Positions 1 through 5,641 of a DNA stretch of 11,435 bases are shown in pieces; within the stretch, counting starts at the first letter, position 1, and every line of letters begins with the position of its first letter. The notes beneath the pieces are model-generated. The model worked only from the letters and a program-made list of their open reading frames with translations. It was not told the origin of the DNA and ran no database searches. Position numbers and translations under genes: made by a program. Source of the DNA: CAZGDV01 sp964524995 (GTDB lineage Bacteria; Chloroflexota; Dehalococcoidia; SZUA-161); the NCBI GenBank assembly GCA_964524995.1, contig CAZGDV010000093.1:1-11435 (forward strand), read 5' to 3'.

Positions 1-723
1 AACAAGCTGGAGAGCTACGATCCGTCGCTGGTTCGCTGCGCCGTTCCCTGCTACTTCACCTGCAAGTGCGCTGCCGACTGGGTCACCGTAGTGCTCACCG
101 GAGAGGGCGCGGACGAGATATTTACGGGCTACCACTACATGAAGCATTTCCCGGCGGACCTGCTGAACAAGGAGGCCCGGCGCTGCATCGGCAACCTGCA
201 CAACATCAATCTGCAGCGCGCCGACAGGATGGGGATGTACTTCAGCCTGGAGCTGAGGGTGCCCTTCCTGGACGTGGCAATGGTCGATTTGGCTATGAAG
301 ATCCCGCCCGAGCTGAAGATACGCGAGTCGGAGAAGGTGGGCGATAAGATAGAGAAGTGGATTCTGCGCAGGGCCTTCGAGGATACAGGGTATTTGCCTG
401 AAGACATCCTCTGGCGTTATAAGGTACAATATACGCAAGGTGCAGGGTGCGAAAGCCTAGGTGAGAAGCTTGCCGAAAGCGAGATGACCGACGATGAGTA
501 CGAGCGCATCAAGGCCGAGAATCCCCAGGCGGTGCTTAACAGTAAAGAGGCGGCATATTACTTCAAGCTCTTCCGACAGTTCCATCCCCAAGACTCAGTG
601 CTTGGATCTATTGGAATCTGGACAGGCTTTGACTTTGAAGAAGAAAGGGAGCGGGTCCGGGGTACGGTGGACGGCGACCTGAAGCACGTCCACGACGAGG
701 ACGAGAGCGCCAAGGTCTCGTAG
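1..723 (+). CDS. Asparagine synthase-type amidotransferase, C-terminal synthetase domain (5' partial)
   Basis: The frame is open from the first base and ends at TAG 721-723, giving 240 visible residues. Asparagine synthases activate aspartate (or a related carboxylate) as an acyl-adenylate and transfer ammonia to it in the cytoplasm. Visible family motifs are the nucleotide-site loop GEGADEIFTGY (about residues 34-44), NINLQRADRMGM (about 68-79), LELRVPFLD (about 83-91) and the C-terminal LPEDILWRYKVQYTQGAG (about 132-149). The N-terminal glutaminase domain and the SGGxDS pyrophosphate loop, if present, lie before the window. The end resembles AsnB-type enzymes, but some family members act in peptide or glycan modification, so the substrate cannot be fixed from this half. 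The MBL-fold gene follows after 20 bases on the same strand, so the two may be co-transcribed. Confidence 0.9.
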   Translation, partial: NKLESYDPSLVRCAVPCYFTCKCAADWVTVVLTGEGADEIFTGYHYMKHFPADLLNKEARRCIGNLHNINLQRADRMGMYFSLELRVPFLDVAMVDLAMKIPPELKIRESEKVGDKIEKWILRRAFEDTGYLPEDILWRYKVQYTQGAGCESLGEKLAESEMTDDEYERIKAENPQAVLNSKEAAYYFKLFRQFHPQDSVLGSIGIWTGFDFEEERERVRGTVDGDLKHVHDEDESAKVS

Positions 724-743
724 GGGGACGGCTCCCTTAGCGC

Positions 744-1592
744 ATGAAGTGGACCATCCTGGGCTCCGGGGGATGCATGGTCATCCCCAAGCCCCTTTGC
801 CGCTGTCCCGTTTGCCGGGAAGCGCGTGAAAAGGGGCTTCCCTATGCCCGCACGGGGCCGTCCGCTTTCCTGCACGACATCGACCTCCTGATCGACACGC
901 CCGCCGAGATCATCTCGCAGCTCAACCGCTGCGACATCGACCGCATCGACTACATCACCTACACCCATCTCGACCCCGACCACGTCGAAGGGTCGAGGCT
1001 GGTCGAGCAGATGGCGCTCGACTTCCGCACCTGGGCCGCCTATCCCGAGAAGCAGGTCACCCTCCTGCTGCCGGAGGGCCTGTCGGAGCGCATCCGGGCT
1101 ATCCAGTCGCAGTTCGGGCCGGTCATGGACTGGTACGTCGACCGGGGCTTCGTGCGACTGGAGCCGCTGCCGGAGAAGACTCGGGTAGGGGACATCGACA
1201 TCACGGCCATCCCGGTCGACCGCGTCGTCCAGACCGCCTACGTCTACGCCTTCGACCAGGGAGGGAAGCGCGTTGTCTACGCGCCCTGCGACCTCAAGCC
1301 CTTCCCCGAGGGCCGCGATGAGGTGCAGAGCCCCGACCTCCTCATCATCCAGCCGGGGATATTCGAGGAGGGGCTGAAGCACGGATTCCACTACCCGGCT
1401 GACCACATCTCACGCATGACGCTGTACACGTTCGAGGAGACGATGGCGCTGGCCTGGCGCATCGGCGCGAAGAAGGTGCTGTTCGTGCACCTGGAGGAGT
1501 ACTGGAACCGGGGCCACGATGACTACCTGGCCCTGGAGAGGGAGCACCCCCACATCCGCTTCGCCTGCGACGGGATGGTGGTGGAGGTGTGA
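744..1592 (+). CDS. MBL-fold metallo-hydrolase, PhnP/PqqB-like
   Basis: A 282-residue protein of the metallo-beta-lactamase fold. It opens with the strand and glycine turn MKWTILGSGG. A Cys cluster follows (CRCPVCREAR, residues 19-28), like the extra zinc-binding insert of PhnP-type phosphodiesterases, then TGPSAFL and LLIDTP. The metal motif is THLDPDHVEG (residues 74-83). Compared with canonical HxHxDH it reads H75-x-D77-x-D79-H80, so the second His is Asp. Later candidate ligands are YAPCD, HYPADH and LFVHLEE. The fold is clear; the substrate is not, and a cyclic phosphodiesterase or another small-molecule hydrolase is possible. ATG 744 is the natural start because the conserved first strand begins there. 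It lies 20 bases after the asparagine synthase stop and ends in a convergent arrangement with the restriction gene. Confidence 0.85.
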   Translation: MKWTILGSGGCMVIPKPLCRCPVCREAREKGLPYARTGPSAFLHDIDLLIDTPAEIISQLNRCDIDRIDYITYTHLDPDHVEGSRLVEQMALDFRTWAAYPEKQVTLLLPEGLSERIRAIQSQFGPVMDWYVDRGFVRLEPLPEKTRVGDIDITAIPVDRVVQTAYVYAFDQGGKRVVYAPCDLKPFPEGRDEVQSPDLLIIQPGIFEEGLKHGFHYPADHISRMTLYTFEETMALAWRIGAKKVLFVHLEEYWNRGHDDYLALEREHPHIRFACDGMVVEV

Positions 1593-1611
1593 GGGGGCGG
1601 CTAAGTCATAG

Positions 1612-1642
1612 ACAGGGTCTTGTGAGTGGTGCTGTACCCTGT
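1612..1642. terminator. Inverted repeat between convergent genes (possible terminator)
   Basis: ACAGGGT at 1612-1618 is perfectly complementary to ACCCTGT at 1636-1642, with a 17-base loop. It lies in the 56-base gap between the converging MBL-fold and restriction endonuclease genes, where a bidirectional terminator would be expected. There is no T-run and the arms are only 7 bp, so this is a weak call. Confidence 0.25.
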
Positions 1643-1648
1643 AAGTAG

Positions 1649-2380
1649 CTAGGATAGAGTCTTTGCGATGGCTGTGGCGCGGCTCGTAAGAGATATGGCA
1701 AAGTTTTTGAAGGACAGCTCGGGATTGGGTTCGCTGTACTTGCCTTTGAGGCCACTCTTTCTGTCTGTCAGCAGGAAACAGGCTGAGTCGTACAGGCCTT
1801 CCCTCACGAGGCGTTCGCAGAACAGTTGGTAGCGTTTCGAATATGAGGCATCCCGAAATTCGTCGAATACCTTGAAGTGAGGTTCATCAACTCTGACGCC
1901 GCGCACGGACTTAGGATGCTGCTCGAGTAACATGAGGTATCCCAACCAAGGTCGCTGAGAGAGCTTGAAAGCACCTTCACGATAGGCAGTCCAAAGGTCT
2001 TTAGCACTACCGAGTGCTTCCTCGACCCGATTGTTGAAGTTGTTGCCGAACGAAGGCCCCACTTGTGATTTGAATTCAATCGACGCTACCAACTGGCTCT
2101 CGGCAACTACGACCAAATCCCAATCCTTGGTTGGCCTAAAGTACCCAGGTAGCACAGCTTTGGTTCTGCTTCGGTGAATATGTATGTCAGACAGACCACT
2201 CTCGGTAAGTAGTTGCCGTACGAGTTCGGCAAAACCGCCCAACTGGGCTCCTCCAGTGACGGCGCTACGGTTTCCATAATCCCTACGGCCGGTAGCGGAT
2301 CCCTGGCGCGATTCCTGCTCTTGCCGAACACGCCAGAAGTGCTTGACGGCTTCAGCTACTCTGCTCTCCAGTTTCTGCAT
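1649..2380 (-). CDS. Type II restriction endonuclease, XhoI/PaeR7I family
   Basis: A 243-residue protein with the conserved blocks of the XhoI/PaeR7I family (PaeR7I is of similar length). These are RSAVTGGAQLGGF (about 38-50), LPGYFRPTKDWDLVVV (77-92), IEFKSQVGPSFGNNFNNR (101-118), EEALGSAKDLWTAYREGAF (120-138) and DEPHFKVFDEFRDASYSKRY (165-184). The nuclease core is of the PD-(D/E)xK kind: D86/D88 and the E102-x-K104 pair are the likely metal and catalytic residues. Characterised relatives cut C^TCGAG, so that is the predicted target. The start ATG 2380 overlaps the 3' end of the methyltransferase gene by 29 bases, so translation is probably coupled and protection is made first. GC is about 50%, well below the flanking genes, suggesting horizontal acquisition. 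Confidence 0.93.
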   Translation of the reverse strand: MQKLESRVAEAVKHFWRVRQEQESRQGSATGRRDYGNRSAVTGGAQLGGFAELVRQLLTESGLSDIHIHRSRTKAVLPGYFRPTKDWDLVVVAESQLVASIEFKSQVGPSFGNNFNNRVEEALGSAKDLWTAYREGAFKLSQRPWLGYLMLLEQHPKSVRGVRVDEPHFKVFDEFRDASYSKRYQLFCERLVREGLYDSACFLLTDRKSGLKGKYSEPNPELSFKNFAISLTSRATAIAKTLS

Positions 2381-3371
2381 GGGCGGTCTCCATGTTGAAG
2401 GATTCTACTGTGGTATTGGCAAAGAGGGTGGCCGTTTCTGCTATGATCCTGTTGCGGGCAAGTTCAAAATAGTCGGGGTCAACCTCCATACCGATACTGT
2501 TGCGTCCCCATTGGGCCGCGGCCAGATTGGTAGTGCCGGTTCCCATGAATGGGTCTAGGACGGTGTCACCCACGAAGCTGAACATGCGTACTAGGCGAAT
2601 GGCCAGTTCAAGAGGGAAGGGAGCGGGATGTGATCTTGTTGAAGCACCTGTTACACCCTCCCATATCTGTTGGAACCACTTTCTATGGTTGTCTTCCGAT
2701 ATCACGCTTAGGACACGACTCTCTGGGGAAGGCTTCCTGTAGCCTCCTGGCTTTCTCTCCATCAATATATACTCAATATCGTTCTTGATCACGGCGTTGG
2801 GTTCGTATGGCTTGCCCAGGAACGATGAACTCCCTTCAACCTCATATGATGCATTCGCTATCTTGTGCCAGATGATAGGGGCCAGATTGGCAAATCCCAG
2901 CTTCCGGTAGCGGTCTTGGAGCGATGCGTGGAGAGGCACGACGGTGTGTTCGCCCTTGTTTCTGCGCCTCGCAATGCATACGTCTCCAACAACGCAGACC
3001 AGCCTTCCACCTGGGACCAGTGCGCGATAGCAGATTTTCCAGACCTTGTCCAACTCATTCAAGAACTGGTCGTAGTCTTGAAGGAGGCCCAACTGTCCAT
3101 GGTTAGTGGGGTATTGCTTGAGAGTCCAGTATGGCGGCGAAGTCACGATCAGATGCACACTCCCCTGTGGTATGAAGTCTGCCTTTCGGGAATCGCCCTG
3201 CACTAGAACATGTCTGGTAGGAACCCGCATGAGGGCATTGTGAATCTGGGCCATGACCTGATGGTCTTTCGCGATGCGAGGGATTCCAATCTGAAGATCG
3301 CCGATGTGTCTGACTTCGTCAGGGATGTATTGGGAAAGGTCAGCTAATGATGGTTCTTGCAGGTGTAACAT
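2352..3371 (-). CDS. Type II DNA methyltransferase, beta class, probably N4-cytosine
   Basis: A 339-residue SAM-dependent DNA methyltransferase, the protective partner of the overlapping endonuclease. Motif order is catalytic motif IV first (LIVTSPPYW, about residues 74-82) and SAM motif I near the C-terminus (DTVLDPFMGTGTT, about 269-281), followed by NSIGMEVDPDYFELARNRI. This order defines the beta class. S/T-P-P-Y in motif IV is typical of N4-cytosine enzymes, while adenine enzymes usually carry D/N-P-P-Y. HPAPFPLELAIRLVRMFSF (about 248-266) matches the helix before motif I. No separate target-recognition subunit or controller protein is seen. ATG 3371 is 23 bases from a TATAAT box; the Shine-Dalgarno site is weak. 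Its target is inferred from the nuclease as CTCGAG. Confidence 0.92.
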   Translation of the reverse strand: MLHLQEPSLADLSQYIPDEVRHIGDLQIGIPRIAKDHQVMAQIHNALMRVPTRHVLVQGDSRKADFIPQGSVHLIVTSPPYWTLKQYPTNHGQLGLLQDYDQFLNELDKVWKICYRALVPGGRLVCVVGDVCIARRRNKGEHTVVPLHASLQDRYRKLGFANLAPIIWHKIANASYEVEGSSSFLGKPYEPNAVIKNDIEYILMERKPGGYRKPSPESRVLSVISEDNHRKWFQQIWEGVTGASTRSHPAPFPLELAIRLVRMFSFVGDTVLDPFMGTGTTNLAAAQWGRNSIGMEVDPDYFELARNRIIAETATLFANTTVESFNMETAHAETGEQSS

Positions 3372-3393
3372 GATCGGTACCGCCTCGCGACAG

Positions 3394-3399
3394 ATTATA
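3394..3399 (-). promoter_or_regulatory. Candidate -10 box of the restriction-modification operon
   Basis: A perfect TATAAT on the minus strand ends 22 bases before the methyltransferase ATG. No good -35 hexamer is seen at 16-18 bases spacing, so this is a -10-only prediction; the leader would be about 15 bases. Confidence 0.4.
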
Positions 3400-3479
3400 G
3401 CGCACGGACGGTGTCGCGGCCATACCTGATGTATCTCCCGCCATGATGCTGGAGCGTTCTTTTTGTTGTTGGTGGGGGT

Positions 3480-3527
3480 GGCGGGGCCTGCGGCCCCGCC
3501 CGTAGGGTCAGGTTACCTGACCCCTAC
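3480..3527. repeat. Palindromic repeat copy A: GC hairpin plus GTAGGG palindrome
   Basis: Two adjacent inverted repeats. GGCGGGGCC / GGCCCCGCC at 3480-3500 has 9-bp perfect arms and a TGC triloop. GTAGGGTCAGGT / ACCTGACCCCTAC at 3502-3527 has one base bulged. It starts 6 bases downstream of the DUF433 stop codon and could serve as a terminator or REP-like element, but there is no T-tract. The same bipartite unit recurs at 3789-3837. Confidence 0.75.
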
Positions 3528-3533
3528 ATTCTG

Positions 3534-3731
3534 TCAACCGCGAAGGTAGCAGGCACGAATGTCGTCGACGGTAAGGCCCTGGTACTCCGCGAGGATCTCG
3601 GCCTCAGAGGTACCGTGTGCGAGCAGGTTCAGTATGTGGTTCACAGTCAGCCGGGTGCCTCGGACCACAGGCTTACCGACCATTACGACTGGGTCTATCA
3701 CTATGCGCTTGAGCAGTTCATCATCGGTCAT
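3534..3731 (-). CDS. DUF433 family protein (antitoxin-like), short form
   Basis: A 65-residue protein that is almost entirely a DUF433 domain: IVIDPVVMVGKPVVRGTRLTV (about residues 10-30), then a helix-turn-helix-like segment HILNLLAHGTSEAEILAEY and LTVDDIRACYL. DUF433 proteins are small winged-helix-like proteins, often found as antitoxins beside a DUF5615 PIN-like toxin; no such toxin gene is adjacent here. The start at 3731 is preferred over an in-frame upstream start at 3785 because AGGAG lies 9 bases before it and the family homology begins just after it. The protein stops soon after DDIRACYLRG, so the C-terminus may be shortened. It sits between repeat copies A and B. Confidence 0.8.
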   Translation of the reverse strand: MTDDELLKRIVIDPVVMVGKPVVRGTRLTVNHILNLLAHGTSEAEILAEYQGLTVDDIRACYLRG

Positions 3732-3788
3732 GACGACAGTCTCCTGCGTGCCCGAGTGATAACAGAGGGAGTATGGCTTGGTCAATGC

Positions 3789-3837
3789 GGCGGGGCCGCA
3801 GGCCCCGCCCGTAGGGGTCAGGTAACCTGACCCCTAC
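3789..3837. repeat. Palindromic repeat copy B: GC hairpin plus perfect 27-base palindrome
   Basis: GGCGGGGCC / GGCCCCGCC at 3789-3809 has 9-bp perfect arms and a GCA triloop. At 3811-3837, GTAGGGGTCAGGT and ACCTGACCCCTAC form a perfect 13-bp inverted repeat around one A. It is the same unit as copy A in the same order, but the hairpin loop (GCA against TGC) and palindrome centre (A against T) are the reverse complements of those in copy A. The stop codon of the thioesterase gene (3834-3836) lies inside it. Confidence 0.8.
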
Positions 3838-4214
3838 TTCACGACGGCGAAGGTCGCGGCGGCCTTGGCTATCAGGTCGCCGTCCTTGTAGATGGAGGAC
3901 TCGGCCCTGACCCGTTTCCTGCTCCTGTGGATGACCTCCGCCTCGCAGACCAGCTCACCGTCGCCGGCCTGCTTGAAGTAGGCTATGTTGAAGTCGGTCG
4001 TGAGCGGGGCCTCGCCCTTCTCCATCACCGAGAGGGCGGCCATCCCCGCGGCCACGTCGGCGAGTGTGCAGAGCACGCCTCCGTGCGCGATGCCGACGCT
4101 GTTGTGCAGCCTCTCCTCGATCTCGAGGGACATCCTGGCCCGGCCCCCTTCGGACTCGTGCAGCTCCATGCCCAGAAGGTGCACGAACGGGCTCGGCGGC
4201 AGTGGTAGGCCCAT
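3834..4214 (-). CDS. PaaI-like hotdog-fold thioesterase
   Basis: A 126-residue hotdog thioesterase of the PaaI/YdiI type, expected to hydrolyse acyl-CoA thioesters in the cytoplasm as a homo-oligomer. The active-site stretch is LHNSVGIAHGGVLCTLADVAAG (residues 36-57). N38, H44-G45-G46 and D53 sit with the same spacing as in E. coli PaaI, where the Asp is catalytic. PLTTDFNIAYFKQAGDGELVCEAEVIHRSRK follows the usual strand pattern. A longer reading from TTG 4235 exists and overlaps the MaoC stop (TTGA), but ATG 4214 has a strong GGAGGAG at 9 bases, so the shorter start is chosen. It follows the MaoC gene by 17 bases, so both probably act on CoA esters in one pathway. The natural acyl group is unknown. 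Confidence 0.87.
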   Translation of the reverse strand: MGLPLPPSPFVHLLGMELHESEGGRARMSLEIEERLHNSVGIAHGGVLCTLADVAAGMAALSVMEKGEAPLTTDFNIAYFKQAGDGELVCEAEVIHRSRKRVRAESSIYKDGDLIAKAAATFAVVK

Positions 4215-4231
4215 GCTTTCGTTCTCCTCCG

Positions 4232-4681
4232 TCAAGCCTCACGTTTGCTGATGAGACAGGTGTCCAGCAGCGAGAGTATTTGCTCGTCTCTCTGGTTGGT
4301 GAGGATCACCCGCGTGCGGACGACCCCGCAGTCGGGCCTGCTCTCCGATGGCCTGGCCTCCATGACCTCGATTGATATCGCTAGCCGGTCGCCGGGGCGC
4401 ACCGGGTTGAGCAGACGCAGGTCGTCGTACCCCACCCCTACGGCCAGGGCAGGCCTGTCCTCGATAGTGTGCCACAGCCAGCTCTCGATGGCCAGCACGA
4501 AGCTGGCCGGGGCGACGAGCCCCCCGAACATGGAGTCCCTGGCCGCTGTCTCGTCGGTGTGGAACGGCTGCGGGTCCCACCTCTTCGCGTATTCGACCAC
4601 CTCTTCCTTTGCGACGACGAACTCCTCCGAACCGTACAGCTTGTCGCCGACCTCGAGGTCCTCGAAGTACCTTAGTGACAT
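4232..4681 (-). CDS. MaoC-like (R)-enoyl-CoA hydratase/dehydratase family protein
   Basis: A 149-residue single-hotdog MaoC-type protein. RYFEDLEVGDKL (residues 4-15) is the usual N-terminal strand. The hydratase-2 motif is RWDPQPFHTDETAA (34-47), with D36 and H41 as the probable catalytic pair, followed by FGGLVAPASFVLA (52-64). DDLRLLNPVRPGDRLAISIEVMEARPS (86-112) is the conserved C-terminal half. The family hydrates or dehydrates enoyl-CoA or hydroxyacyl-CoA esters. The frame stays open far upstream, to 5005, but that part overlaps the PIN gene. ATG 4681 is chosen because AGGAG lies 9 bases before it and the homology starts at once. It begins 29 bases after the PIN toxin stop and is followed by the thioesterase gene, so read-through from the toxin-antitoxin promoter is possible. 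Confidence 0.88.
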   Translation of the reverse strand: MSLRYFEDLEVGDKLYGSEEFVVAKEEVVEYAKRWDPQPFHTDETAARDSMFGGLVAPASFVLAIESWLWHTIEDRPALAVGVGYDDLRLLNPVRPGDRLAISIEVMEARPSESRPDCGVVRTRVILTNQRDEQILSLLDTCLISKREA

Positions 4682-4710
4682 AGATGATGCTCCTGTCTGT
4701 TCCCGATGTG

Positions 4711-5115
4711 TTACGCGACTGCGAAACGGGGCAGGGGAACGGCCACGTCCTTGAACTTCCTGATGAGCGTCCTGTCGATCGTGACGAGCGGCACGTTGAG
4801 ATCGCGGGCCAGCGCTACGAACTCGCAGTCGTAGGCCGAGCAGCCGCTCTGAGCTGCGAGGCGCAGTACGTCGGCCGAGCGCACATCGTATTCTCCGCCG
4901 CTCATCAGCGATTCGGCTTCCCTCATGATGCCGAGGGCGTCCTCGACCCCGATGATCTGCTGGCTGACGTAGGTGGCGAGCACGTTGCGAAGCTCGCTGC
5001 GCCACAGAAGGGGGGAGACCCAGTCGGGGTCCTTCAGCAGGGCTTTCTCGGCCTGTCCCGAGCGCTCTGCGGAGAGGTACAGGTAGCCGATGACGTTGGT
5101 GTCAACGACGATCAC
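4711..5115 (-). CDS. PIN-domain ribonuclease toxin (VapC/FitB type)
   Basis: A 134-residue PIN domain. The four acidic residues expected to hold Mg/Mn are visible: D5 in MIVVDTNVIGYL, E41 in LLWRSELRNVL, D96 in SAYDCEFVALA and D114 in VPLVTIDRTL. VapC-type toxins cut specific RNAs such as tRNA or 23S rRNA until bound by the antitoxin. The ATG (5113-5115) overlaps the antitoxin stop as ATGA, the standard coupled arrangement. All catalytic residues are present, so the toxin is probably active when free. Its RNA target cannot be told from sequence. Confidence 0.92.
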   Translation of the reverse strand: MIVVDTNVIGYLYLSAERSGQAEKALLKDPDWVSPLLWRSELRNVLATYVSQQIIGVEDALGIMREAESLMSGGEYDVRSADVLRLAAQSGCSAYDCEFVALARDLNVPLVTIDRTLIRKFKDVAVPLPRFAVA

Positions 5116-5357
5116 GGTCTGCCTGCCGCCTTGCGCTGGGTGAACTCCTCGTCGCTTGTAGTGTAGTCGGCGGTCTTCTCTCGAAGCACGCGTGCCCTGG
5201 ACAGGATGTCGCCGGCTGTGTCTGTCCTTTTGCCGGAGACGGCACGCTCGATGCAGACGATGACTTCGCTGTTGATACTGCGGCGGTTCTCGCTGGCCCT
5301 CGCCTTAAGGCGTTCGTAGAGTTGCGGTGGTATGTTCTTCACAGTGATCGTTGCCAT
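5112..5357 (-). CDS. Ribbon-helix-helix antitoxin (FitA/VapB type)
   Basis: An 81-residue antitoxin. The N-terminus MATITVKNIPPQLYERLKAR (1-20), followed by ASENRRSINSEVIVCIERAV, is a typical ribbon-helix-helix DNA-binding unit of the Arc/FitA kind. The tail after residue 45, including YTTSDEEFTQRKAAGRP, should wrap around the PIN toxin. A longer in-frame reading from 5489 is rejected because ATG 5357 has AGGAG 9 bases upstream and the fold starts there; the extension would also run through the promoter and operator. The stop overlaps the toxin start by 4 bases (ATGA). It should repress its own promoter through the palindrome at 5374-5390. Confidence 0.92.
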   Translation of the reverse strand: MATITVKNIPPQLYERLKARASENRRSINSEVIVCIERAVSGKRTDTAGDILSRARVLREKTADYTTSDEEFTQRKAAGRP

Positions 5358-5373
5358 CGCAGAGCGCTCCTGT

Positions 5374-5390
5374 GGTTCCAGTATGGAACC
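5374..5390. promoter_or_regulatory. Palindromic operator of the toxin-antitoxin operon
   Basis: GGTTCCA-GTA-TGGAACC is a perfect 7-bp inverted repeat with a 3-base centre. It lies directly downstream of the -10 box, over the expected transcription start, and 17 bases before the antitoxin ATG. Placement and symmetry suit a ribbon-helix-helix dimer pair giving autorepression. Confidence 0.72.
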
Positions 5391-5419
5391 ATTATGCATG
5401 CATTTGTGGTGCTTGTCAA
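5391..5419 (-). promoter_or_regulatory. Near-consensus sigma-70-type promoter of the toxin-antitoxin operon
   Basis: On the minus strand a perfect TTGACA (+ strand 5414-5419) is followed after exactly 17 bases by CATAAT (5391-5396). This is the strongest promoter seen in the window. The start point would fall within the palindrome at 5374-5390. The spacer contains a self-complementary ATGCATGCAT run partly overlapping the -10 box. Confidence 0.8.
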
Positions 5420-5477
5420 GCGGGTTCGGCCCGCTGTCACCGCCATCGAGCGTGGTTTGGTCCCACCCGCCCACCCA

Positions 5478-5494
5478 CGGGCGTTGCACGCCCG
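5478..5494. repeat. Small GC-rich inverted repeat in the gap between the antitoxin and serpin 1
   Basis: CGGGCG-TTGCA-CGCCCG is a perfect 6-bp hairpin. The surrounding 5420-5592 holds no convincing gene. The hairpin's role is unknown. Confidence 0.35.
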
Positions 5495-5592
5495 AACCCG
5501 CGCCAGGACCTGGGTTGCCTCGCCTCCCTCTGGAGCCTACGGCGTTGTGTGTCGAGTTTGGGGCGATCGGCGGGTGGGGGTGGAAAACATTA

Positions 5593-5617
5593 GGGGCGGG
5601 GCCGAAGGCCCCGCCCC
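5593..5617 (-). terminator. Strong hairpin terminator downstream of serpin 1
   Basis: GGGGCGGGGCC / GGCCCCGCCCC are perfect 11-bp arms around a triloop (TTC on the minus strand). On the minus strand the hairpin begins 24 bases after the serpin 1 stop and is followed by TAATGTTTTCC, a short T-rich tail. It would end the serpin cluster transcript. The stem matches the GC hairpins of repeats A and B with a different loop. Confidence 0.65.
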
Positions 5618-5641
5618 CCAGTGAGGAGGTGAGCGGGTTGT

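Noticed and set aside
558..1406. Long minus-strand reading frame opposite the MBL-fold gene
   Set aside because: It lies antisense to a clearly recognised enzyme, shows no family motif and owes its length to high GC.
3785..3834. Longer N-terminus for the DUF433 protein from 3785, and TTG start 4235 for the thioesterase
   Set aside because: In both cases an internal ATG has a well-spaced Shine-Dalgarno site (AGGAG and GGAGGAG) and the homology starts after it.
3480..3837. A mobile element bounded by repeats A and B
   Set aside because: No transposase and no target-site duplication seen; the positions after stop codons fit REP-like or terminator roles as well.
4682..5005. N-terminal extension of the MaoC frame over the PIN toxin gene
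   Set aside because: The sequence is Arg/Ala-rich and not protein-like, overlaps a real gene, and ATG 4681 has a good ribosome site.
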